Positions 7,019 to 12,690 of a DNA stretch of 12,690 nucleotides are shown piece after piece. The position numbers and the translations under genes are program-made. The DNA lies in assembly GCA_021810735.1 (NCBI GenBank), contig JAJZIF010000056.1:1-12690 (forward strand). The letters are read 5' to 3'. The notes beneath the pieces are model-generated. The model did no database searches, was not told where the DNA came from, and worked only from the letters and a program-made list of their open reading frames with translations. Numbering within the stretch: position 1 is the first letter of the stretch; each line of letters opens with the position of its first letter. This stretch comes from Acidobacteriota bacterium. Lineage in GTDB: Bacteria > Acidobacteriota > Terriglobia > Terriglobales > Acidobacteriaceae.

Positions 7019-7434
7019 GTCGTGTTTCCTTTGCGAAGGTCGGATTCGACAATAACTAGCTGGAACGATTGCAATCGAGACTCGAGGAAAGTCTTGGCCC
7101 TTTGCGGGAAAATCAATGCTACTGCGCACCAGCGGGTCGGGTGTCAGTTGGCGCAATTATCCCACAGCATGGTTTTGCTCGGCAGATATTTCCGTTCAAC
7201 GCAGCCGGCGAGCCGCAATCTCATCTGGAAGGGACAATCGATTAGACTGAAGGAATCGGCTTTCCTCTGCCTCTCTTCTAGTTGCATCGTCCGCGCACCG
7301 TTGGCGGCAGGCACTGTGCACAGAAGTCGGGGCGCTGCCCCGAAATCCTCCACCGAGGCAGGATGGAAGCCGGAAATCTGCTGGCAGCGCACTACGATGC
7401 GAACGATATTTTTATTGAACGAGAACAGGAACAC
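7019..7434. other. 416-bp divergent intergenic region with two palindromes
   Basis: No convincing gene is present between the divergent ggt and citramalate-synthase-like genes. Two symmetric elements stand out. CGATTGCAATCG (7066-7077) is a perfect 12-bp palindrome close to the ggt start and could be an operator. TCGGGGC-GCT-GCCCCGA (7327-7343) is a 7-bp-stem hairpin with no T-run, in the expected leader of the downstream gene. No promoter matched well on either strand. Confidence 0.5.
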
Positions 7435-9084
7435 ATGAAGGAAACAGGAACCAGAAAAGTCGAGCTGTTCGATACCAGTCTGCGCGACGGGTTGCAGCAG
7501 CCGAACCTTGAAATTTCAGTGCCGAATGCCGTCAGCTTTCTTCAGCGGATGGGCGGCTTTGGCGTTCGCTACGCCGAAATCGGCTTTGCAGGCGCGAACC
7601 AATTCGTAGGAGATTTAACCGGCGCGCTTGCTTCGGTCGATACCGGCGCGATGAAGCTGGCTTTGTTCGGCAGGACGCGCGGACAGGGAACCAAGGTCCA
7701 GGAGTGGCCGGACGTGCAGTTCATCGTCCGCCATAAGAAGCGCGTTTCTGTCGCAGTCATTGTCGTCAAATCCAGATTGCTGGACGTGACAAGATCGCTC
7801 GAAACGACGCCGGAAGAAAACCTGCGGATGGCCTGGGAAACCGTGGCGTGCCTGCAGGACCACGGGCTGGAAGTTCTCGTAGATCTGGAGCACGCGATGG
7901 ACGCCGCTTGCGGCCGCCGGGAAAACGGCAACCAGGGCGACAGCGACTCCAGCCAACGCAGCCGGGACTATCTGCATGAGATGGTCGCGCAATGCGTCCA
8001 GCAGAAAGTAAGCCGGCTGATTGTTTGCGACACCACCGGCGGCGCTGGGCCGGAAGAAGTCTCCGAGGTGATCGGCGGCCTGACACGGGCCTATCCTGGC
8101 GCAAACTTCGGATTTCATGGCCATACCGATCGCGGGCTGGGAGTGGCGAATACTCGGGCAGCCATTTTTGCCGGCGCGGTGCAAGTGCAAGGCACGCTTG
8201 TGGGGACGGGCGAACGCTGCGGCAACGTGAATCTGACGACCGTCGTCGGCAGTATGCAGTTGCGAGGCGAAGCGGAATTTGTGGCTCCCGAATCGCTGCC
8301 CGGACTGACCAGCCTGGCGCATTCGACGTACGCGGCCTTCGGACTGGACACGCCGCATGGAGCTGCGATTGTTGGGCCTGGCGCTTTTGGCACGTGGGCC
8401 GGGATGCACGGCAGCAGCGAACGCAAAAATCCAGGGGCCTACCTCTGGTGCGATCCCGCCAGGGTCGGCGCCAACCCTGTTATCGGCGTCAACGGTCAGT
8501 CGGGAAAAGCGAACATCATGCTGCTGTCGCAATCGTTGGGCGTTCCACTCGATTCAGCACAGGCGCAGATGTTCATCGACGCCAATCAGGCGATGATTGA
8601 CGGCGGCGGTTTCACGGCAAGTGAAGTTTCGTTTCGGCTGGCCTGCATTCGGGTACTGAAAACCTTGCGCAACAGCTTTAGCGTAAAAAGCTGGAGAGTT
8701 GTCGACGAATCGGACGAGACCGGGAAGCGATTTGTGCGCGCCTCCATGTCGTTGTGCATGGGCGACTCCACCGTGACGGAAACGACGGCGGAGGGCGCCG
8801 GCCCAGTCGATGCGCTGAGCAAAGCGATGCGGCAAGAATTGGAACATTGGTACCCAGCCATCCAACAAATGCGTTTGGAGACGTTCAGCGTCACCGCCAT
8901 CGACATATCTGCACACGACACGGCGGCGCATGTCCGCGTCACAGTCAGTTTCCAGGCGGATGGTCACGAACCGTGGACGACCGCGGGCGTGAGCAGCGAT
9001 TTGAATCAGGCGGCGCTGATGGCCATCGTGGACGGCTTCCATTATTGGCTGCTGCAAATCCCCGATTCGAGCGAAGGAGAATGA
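7435..9084 (+). CDS. cimA: (R)-citramalate synthase-like enzyme (CimA/LeuA family), diverged
   Basis: 549 residues from ATG at 7435, with AGGA at 7427-7430; in-frame codons back to 7282 are unlike the family. The N-terminal DRE-TIM barrel carries L-F-D-T-S-L-R17-D18-G-L-Q, the HGHTDRG metal site (His228, His230), VCDTTGG and GTGERCGNVNL. The segment ETTPEENLRMAWETV matches CimA closely. The C-terminal LeuA-type regulatory domain is present, with EGAGPVDALSKA and a final GVSSDLNQAALMAIVDG. CimA condenses acetyl-CoA with pyruvate to start threonine-independent isoleucine synthesis. Several positions are unusual: the family's GGWPGSNP reads IGFAGANQF (49-57), and HAHND reads HGHTD. No other isoleucine or leucine gene is nearby, and the partner is a redoxin. 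Family call is firm; whether pyruvate is the substrate is uncertain. Confidence 0.82.
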   Translation: MKETGTRKVELFDTSLRDGLQQPNLEISVPNAVSFLQRMGGFGVRYAEIGFAGANQFVGDLTGALASVDTGAMKLALFGRTRGQGTKVQEWPDVQFIVRHKKRVSVAVIVVKSRLLDVTRSLETTPEENLRMAWETVACLQDHGLEVLVDLEHAMDAACGRRENGNQGDSDSSQRSRDYLHEMVAQCVQQKVSRLIVCDTTGGAGPEEVSEVIGGLTRAYPGANFGFHGHTDRGLGVANTRAAIFAGAVQVQGTLVGTGERCGNVNLTTVVGSMQLRGEAEFVAPESLPGLTSLAHSTYAAFGLDTPHGAAIVGPGAFGTWAGMHGSSERKNPGAYLWCDPARVGANPVIGVNGQSGKANIMLLSQSLGVPLDSAQAQMFIDANQAMIDGGGFTASEVSFRLACIRVLKTLRNSFSVKSWRVVDESDETGKRFVRASMSLCMGDSTVTETTAEGAGPVDALSKAMRQELEHWYPAIQQMRLETFSVTAIDISAHDTAAHVRVTVSFQADGHEPWTTAGVSSDLNQAALMAIVDGFHYWLLQIPDSSEGE

Positions 9085-9085
9085 G

Positions 9086-9640
9086 ATGACTCGCACAGCC
9101 TCCACCATGCTGGCGCTGGGGACAACGGCGCCGGAGTTTTCCCTGCCGGATGTGATTTCCGGCCAGATAATGACCCGAGACCAGGTTGCCGGATCGCGCG
9201 GATTGCTGGTGATGTTTCTGTGCGTGCATTGTCCGTTCGTCCAGCATGTCAATGCAGAGTTGGCGCGGCTGGGGCATGACTATGCGGGCCGTGGCATCGG
9301 GATCGTCGCGATCGGCAGCAACGATGCGGAAGCCTATCCTGACGACGCTCCGGAGGGGCTGCGTGCCCAGGCCATGCAGCATGGTTTCACATTTCCGTAT
9401 CTCTACGACGAAAGCCAGGACGTGGCGCGGGCTTACCACGCAGTCTGCACTCCGGATTATTTTCTGTTCGACGCGGGCAAGAAACTTGTCTATCGGGGTC
9501 AACTCGACGCCAGCCGTCCAGGGAATGGAATTGCCGTCGATGGGCGCGATCTGCGCGCTGCGATGGACAGCGTGCTGGCGGGCACGCCCGTTGCCGAGGA
9601 GCAGCAGGCCAGCATCGGATGCAGCATCAAGTGGAAGTAA
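9086..9640 (+). CDS. Redoxin / thioredoxin-fold (AhpC-TSA-like) protein
   Basis: 184 residues, no signal peptide, so probably cytoplasmic. The peroxiredoxin/thioredoxin-like fold opens with G-T-T-A-P-E-F-S-L-P-D, reaches the active site LCVHCPFV (Cys46 and Cys49, a CxxC pair), and has a Cys-Thr-Pro (121-123) in the cis-proline position followed by D-Y-F-L-F-D. It ends in SIGCSIKWK with a further Cys179, a C-terminal signature I associate with this thioredoxin subfamily. It could be a thiol-disulfide oxidoreductase or a peroxiredoxin. AAGGAG at 9074-9079 gives a strong start, and only one base separates it from the stop of the citramalate-synthase-like gene, so the two form an operon. The reason for that pairing is not known. 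Confidence 0.88.
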   Translation: MTRTASTMLALGTTAPEFSLPDVISGQIMTRDQVAGSRGLLVMFLCVHCPFVQHVNAELARLGHDYAGRGIGIVAIGSNDAEAYPDDAPEGLRAQAMQHGFTFPYLYDESQDVARAYHAVCTPDYFLFDAGKKLVYRGQLDASRPGNGIAVDGRDLRAAMDSVLAGTPVAEEQQASIGCSIKWK

Positions 9641-9687
9641 TCGCTATCTTGCGGGTTCACGGTTCGTGGTGCCACAAGCGGAAGGGA

Positions 9688-9796
9688 GTCATTCTGAACA
9701 GAGGTCGCTGAAGCGACCGGAGTGAAGAATCCAGACTGAATTCGCCTGATCGACGCAACCATCACCCTCTGGATTCTTCGCTGCGCTCAGAATGAC
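9688..9796. repeat. Imperfect inverted repeat, intergenic (GTCATTCTGA type)
   Basis: GTCATTCTGA (9688-9697) and TCAGAATGAC (9787-9796) are exact reverse complements at the outer ends. GAAGAATCCAG (9724-9734) and CTGGATTCTTC (9769-9779) are exact inner complements. The right half alone reads, on the minus strand, GTCATTCTGAGCGCAGCGAAGAATCC. The left half is longer because it holds a small nested hairpin, GGTCGC-TGAA-GCGACC (9704-9719). The whole could fold into one long stem. It looks like a member of a dispersed intergenic repeat; copies elsewhere cannot be seen in this window. Confidence 0.8.
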
Positions 9797-9860
9797 GATC
9801 CTTTTTAATATGCTATTTGTAAATCGGCACTTAGAGAAAGACCAGTCGTAGACGGGAAAC

Positions 9861-10715
9861 ATGACCGCGGAGCCGATTCAATTCGACATCATCACGGTGT
9901 TCCCGCAGTTCTTTGACGGCCCGTTCGGCTTCGGCGTGCTGGGTCGCGCGCTGGACGATGGCCGAGTGCGTATTGGCATCCATTCTCTGCGCGACTTCAC
10001 CACCGACCGGCACAAGACTGTCGACGACCGGCCCTTCGGTGGGGGCGAGGGGATGGTGCTGAAGCCCGAGCCGCTCTTTCACGCCGTCGAGTCGCTTGGT
10101 ATCGCGGGAAAAAATGTGCGCGATCCGGCACGCGAGCGCGTGGTGCTGCTGTCCGCACAGGGAAAGCCGTTTACGCAAGCCATAGCACGGGAACTCGCCC
10201 AGGTGGAGCGCATCGTATTCTTGTGCGGACGCTATGAGGGCGTGGATGAACGCGTCAACGACCTGCTGGCCGACACCGAGCTTTCGATCGGCGACTATGT
10301 GATTTCCGGCGGCGAGCTGGCGGCTGCGGTGATCGTGGATGCGGTCAGCCGATTGTTGCCGGGGGTGCTGGGCAACGAGGATTCCGCCCGATATGAAAGC
10401 TTTGCCGCCGAGCGCCCAGCCACGTCTCAAGCGACCACTGTGCCTATGGGTGAGGCTGGAGTCGACCGGCTGCCGCCGCGATCTACCTGCGATTCCGGAG
10501 GCCTGCTGGATTATCCTCACTATACGAGGCCCCCGGAGTTTCGCGGAGCGGTGGTTCCCGCAGTGCTCAGTTCCGGCAACCATGAAGACATTCGCCGCTG
10601 GCGCCGTCGGCAATCGCTGGCAAAGACGCTGCGCAATCGCCCGGAATTGTTGACCAGAACGTCGTTGTCCGACGAAGATCGCGCGCTGCTGGAAGAGATG
10701 CGTCATGAGAAATAA
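9861..10715 (+). CDS. trmD: tRNA (guanine-N1)-methyltransferase TrmD with linker insertion
   Basis: TrmD methylates G37 of tRNAs reading CNN codons, using S-adenosylmethionine, and prevents +1 frameshifts. The 284-residue protein is longer than the usual 240-255. The SPOUT trefoil-knot motifs are intact: [24 protein letters not shown] (121-131), [13 protein letters not shown] (141-153), then [10 protein letters not shown] (215-224). Arg164 corresponds to catalytic Arg154 of the E. coli/H. influenzae enzymes. The aligned catalytic Asp169 position is Glu179. Residues 182-214, rich in Pro, Ser and Thr, replace a linker that is about three residues long in E. coli. GGGAAA lies just before the ATG at 9861, a modest ribosome binding site. 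It stands 220 bp after the redoxin gene with an inverted repeat in between. Confidence 0.95.
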   Translation: MTAEPIQFDIITVFPQFFDGPFGFGVLGRALDDGRVRIGIHSLRDFTTDRHKTVDDRPFGGGEGMVLKPEPLFHAVESLGIAGKNVRDPARERVVLLSAQGKPFTQAIARELAQVERIVFLCGRYEGVDERVNDLLADTELSIGDYVISGGELAAAVIVDAVSRLLPGVLGNEDSARYESFAAERPATSQATTVPMGEAGVDRLPPRSTCDSGGLLDYPHYTRPPEFRGAVVPAVLSSGNHEDIRRWRRRQSLAKTLRNRPELLTRTSLSDEDRALLEEMRHEK

Positions 10716-10750
10716 CAAACGGAGGCCGACCCTGCGAAGCACCAATCTCC

Positions 10751-10977
10751 GTGGGTCGCGATTTTCTCGCCGGAGGCGGTGAACTGGGCGCCTGCGTGCG
10801 CGCAATGGCCGCAAAGCCTGAAAACTTCTGTCAGCATCTGCTTGAACTCGCGCTTTCCCATTCCGATCTGGTGGGGGCCGGACCTGGTGAAGGTCTACAA
10901 CGACGCCTATCGTCCGCTGATCGGTACCAAGCATCCTGGGCCTGGGCAGCGCTGGACACGGAGTGTGGCCGGAGTGA
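10751..10977 (+). pseudogene. Decayed N-terminal fragment of a PAS-type sensor histidine kinase
   Basis: Pieces of one protein family appear in order but in three frames. From 10751 one frame reads GRDFLAGGGELGACVRA. The next, from about 10800, reads QWPQSLKTSVSICLNSRFP, then WWGPDLVKVYNDAYRPLIG and TKHPG, ending near 10940. A third, from 10936, reads LGLGSAGHGVWPE and then stops at TGA (10975-10977). Together they match from memory the start of sensor kinases beginning FLAGGGEMG..., WPQSL.TAVSI, WWGP.L...YNDAYRP, KHP..LG.PG..VWPEIW. Only about 75 codons of a much longer gene remain, with at least two frameshifts. It fills the 356-bp space between trmD and rplS; the remaining bases there (10978-11071) hold only the rplS leader. 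Confidence 0.8.
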
Positions 10978-11071
10978 ATCGAGCCGTCTGGACAAGACGA
11001 AATCGCTCACTCCATGTACACTGGTATTTTGCGGTATCAACCCAATTTTCCCTTAAGAGCAGGAACTATTT

Positions 11072-11434
11072 ATGTCGATTCATCCAGTCATGCAGCGTCT
11101 GGCCGCCAAGCTTCAACGCACCGACCTTCCCGACTTTGGTCCGGGCGATACGGTCCGCGTGCAGGTCAAGATTAAAGAAGGCGACAAAGAGCGCGTGCAG
11201 GCATTTGAGGGCATCGTAATTGCTCGCAAGAACGGCGCGGAAGGCAGCTTCACCGTGCGCAAAATGAGCTTCGGCCAGGGTGTCGAGCGCATTTTCCCCT
11301 TGCACTGCAAAGTCGTGGAGAAGGTGGAAAAGATCCGCTCGGCACGCGTGCGGCGTTCGAAGCTTTTCTATCTGCGTGCCTTGCGCGGCAAAGCTGCTCG
11401 TCTGCGCGAAGCGGACTCAACTCGCGCGAGCTAA
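11072..11434 (+). CDS. rplS: 50S ribosomal protein L19
   Basis: 120 residues, the usual length. L19 lies at the interface of the ribosomal subunits. Diagnostic segments are [54 protein letters not shown] and the basic C-terminal [25 protein letters not shown] at 11061-11064 is 7 bp before the ATG. It is the last gene of the translation cluster and is followed by a strong terminator. No well-matched promoter was found in the 94 bp between the kinase relic and the start, so it may still depend on transcription from trmD or further upstream. Confidence 0.97.
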   Translation: MSIHPVMQRLAAKLQRTDLPDFGPGDTVRVQVKIKEGDKERVQAFEGIVIARKNGAEGSFTVRKMSFGQGVERIFPLHCKVVEKVEKIRSARVRRSKLFYLRALRGKAARLREADSTRAS

Positions 11435-11464
11435 AAACTCCAATCGATCCTGGAAATTTCAAGG

Positions 11465-11495
11465 ACCGCATCTCCGACAAGGGATGCGGTTTTTT
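11465..11495 (+). terminator. Rho-independent terminator after rplS
   Basis: ACCGCATC (11465-11472) and GATGCGGT (11483-11490) make a perfect 8-bp stem with a 10-nt loop in which CC and GG can pair further, followed directly by TTTTT. It begins 30 bp after the rplS stop and closes the trmD-rplS unit. Confidence 0.88.
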
Positions 11496-11830
11496 CTGGT
11501 TGTTATCTCGAACGCTGTTTAGATTCCGCAGCGTCTTCGGGGTCCTTTGAAATGCGTTGGAGTAAGATGGACCGACCCCTGAAACGGACGGTTCATGTCT
11601 CCGACGGCAACGCGCCGACGAGGCTGATTCCGGCCACCCATGCATCGCGCGGCTATGGACGATTACGATACAGGCAGGAGTTCAGCGCTTATCCCAACAA
11701 GTCTGACAGAACAAAACTTGTTCCAAGGAGTACCCTGTAGTGCGTACCAGCAATCATTCTGTGCCGGCCGCATTCAAGCGCCGATCCTTCCAGGAACACT
11801 TAGCATCGCCAAATTTGCAGGAGAGAAACA
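11496..11830 (+). other. 335-bp upstream region of the GH105 gene
   Basis: No convincing gene is present. AACAAG (11696-11701) and CTTGTT (11717-11722) form a 6-bp inverted repeat with a 15-nt spacer, which could be an operator. AAGGAG (11725-11730) precedes a GTG at 11740 that opens a 50-codon frame ending at 11892, inside the start of the downstream gene. No promoter with good -35 and -10 spacing was found. Confidence 0.4.
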
Positions 11831-12690
11831 ATGCGTCCTTTCGAAGCATCCGCCGATTCCAGCGCGAAGTATTCTCCGATTGTCCGGACTAACATATGGA
11901 ACCTTCTTTCTTACCTGGTTGCATATTGCGCCATCGGCGCGATGGCATTGTTTTCCCGCGGCGTACGCGCGGAAACAACACCTTTGTCGCAGCAGATGGC
12001 GCGTTCCGTGATGCAGAATTGGCCGGATGGACACTACTCCGCGAAGCAGGCGGATTGGAAATGGGACTATCGGCTGGGCACCGTGCTAGATGGCATGGAT
12101 ACGGTCTGGTATAACTCCTCCGATCCCGCTTACTACAACTACTTGAAGCAGGCGGTCGATCAGTATGTCCAGCCGGATGGTTCCATACGGACTTACGATC
12201 CACAACTCAAAGCTCTGGACAGCATCCTGCTTGGCAGGCAGTTACTCCTGCTGTATGGCGTGACTCAGGACGCAAGGTACTACAAGGCGGCGGCGACTTT
12301 ACGGAAGCAGCTTGCTGCGCAGCCGCGCAATGCGTCCGGTGGATTCTGGCATTCCGGTTCCGCCGAAGACCAGATGTGGCTGGATGGGCTCTACATGGCC
12401 GAGCCATTCTACGCGCAGTACGCGTCCATGTTTCAGGAGCCGCAGGATTTTGCGGACATCACGCGGCAATTTTCTCTGATCTACCAGCACACGCAAGATC
12501 CGAAGACGGGCCTGCTGTATCACGCCTGGGATGAATCGAAGAAGCAGGCCTGGGCGGACAAAACCACCGGAGATTCTCCGAATTTCTGGGGACGCGCAAC
12601 CGGCTGGTACATGATGGCGCTGGTCGATACGCTGCCGTATTACAAGCGCGACGATCCTGGCCGCGCCACGTTGATTGCCATTCTGAATCG
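11831..12690 (+). CDS. Secreted GH105 unsaturated rhamnogalacturonyl/glucuronyl hydrolase, 3' end cut by window
   Basis: The frame is open from ATG at 11831 to the window end, giving the first 286 residues of an expected 370-420. AGGAGA (11819-11824) is well placed. A hydrophobic segment at about 22-41 and a likely cleavage after V-R-A (about 47) indicate export. The (alpha/alpha)6 barrel of family GH105 (YteR/YesR) is recognised by LDSILLGRQLL, FWHSGSAEDQMWLDGLYMAE, in which Asp185 aligns with the general acid Asp143 of YteR, then TGLLYHAWDESKKQAWAD and SPNFWGRATGWYMMALVD. Such enzymes hydrolyse the 4,5-unsaturated uronic acid left by pectin or ulvan lyases. The exact substrate cannot be told. 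Convergence of function with the sugar-acid dehydrogenases at the other end of the window is suggestive but they are not linked. Confidence 0.9.
   Translation, partial: MRPFEASADSSAKYSPIVRTNIWNLLSYLVAYCAIGAMALFSRGVRAETTPLSQQMARSVMQNWPDGHYSAKQADWKWDYRLGTVLDGMDTVWYNSSDPAYYNYLKQAVDQYVQPDGSIRTYDPQLKALDSILLGRQLLLLYGVTQDARYYKAAATLRKQLAAQPRNASGGFWHSGSAEDQMWLDGLYMAEPFYAQYASMFQEPQDFADITRQFSLIYQHTQDPKTGLLYHAWDESKKQAWADKTTGDSPNFWGRATGWYMMALVDTLPYYKRDDPGRATLIAILN

Noticed and set aside
7019..7156. N-terminal extension of the gamma-glutamyltransferase by 46 codons
   Set aside because: The extension would bury the signal peptide that begins at 7018, and the ribosome binding site is directly before 7018.
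7615..8532. 305-codon open frame on the minus strand
   Set aside because: It is opposite the citramalate-synthase-like barrel and has no recognisable domain or ribosome binding site.
9831..10934. Long open frame of 367 codons on the minus strand
   Set aside because: It lies opposite trmD, which is unmistakable. The minus-strand product resembles no family and its composition (Arg, His, Gln rich) is that of a GC-rich shadow frame.
10989..11022. TGGACA and TACACT as a promoter for rplS
   Set aside because: The spacer is 22 bp, too long for a sigma-70 promoter.
10779..11219. Open frame of 146 codons running from the kinase relic into rplS
   Set aside because: Only its first part (about 10800-10940) has meaning, as a kinase remnant. 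The rest is out-of-frame rplS sequence, so it is not a gene.
1..12690. CRISPR array, tRNA gene or insertion sequence
   Set aside because: No regularly spaced direct repeats, no tRNA-like T-loop with acceptor pairing and no transposase-like product were found by reading both strands.

Overview
The window looks like a chromosomal stretch of a GC-rich soil bacterium, most likely Acidobacteriota (class Terriglobia). That placement is inference. It rests on the ribosomal and tRNA-modification proteins, the mix of secreted hydrolases, and a 'GTCATTCTGA...' type intergenic repeat. No rRNA, tRNA, CRISPR array, transposase or phage gene was seen.

Layout. (1) 2-1872: a zinc medium-chain dehydrogenase, cut by the left edge, and a short-chain dehydrogenase joined by an ATGA overlap. 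They resemble an IdnD/IdnO-type sugar-acid oxidation/reduction pair, but the SDR has Arg where the catalytic Lys should be. (2) 1927-3531: a secreted metallo-beta-lactamase-fold hydrolase, then a small MmcQ/YjbR protein. (3) 3769-5311: rpsP, khpA and rimM, the first half of the conserved S16-KhpA-RimM-TrmD-L19 cluster. (4) 5324-9640: a convergent secreted gamma-glutamyltransferase, a citramalate-synthase-like gene and a redoxin, which separate rimM from trmD. (5) 9688-9796: an imperfect inverted repeat. (6) 9861-11495: trmD with a long linker insertion, a decayed PAS-sensor-kinase fragment in three frames, then rplS and a strong terminator. (7) 11831-12690: the start of a secreted GH105 unsaturated glucuronyl/rhamnogalacturonyl hydrolase, cut by the right edge.

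How the parts relate. The ribosome-linked genes (rpsP, khpA, rimM, trmD, rplS) keep their usual order and strand. They no longer look like one transcription unit: there is a hairpin and a candidate promoter between rpsP and khpA, 4.5 kb of unrelated genes between rimM and trmD, and a pseudogene relic between trmD and rplS. The flanking genes suggest plant-polysaccharide and sugar-acid use.

I do not see a clear new multi-gene system. The most notable points are the step-by-step dispersal of the translation cluster, the sensor-kinase relic, the SDR Lys-to-Arg change, the TrmD insertion, a short coupled ORF in front of rimM, and the diverged CimA-like enzyme.
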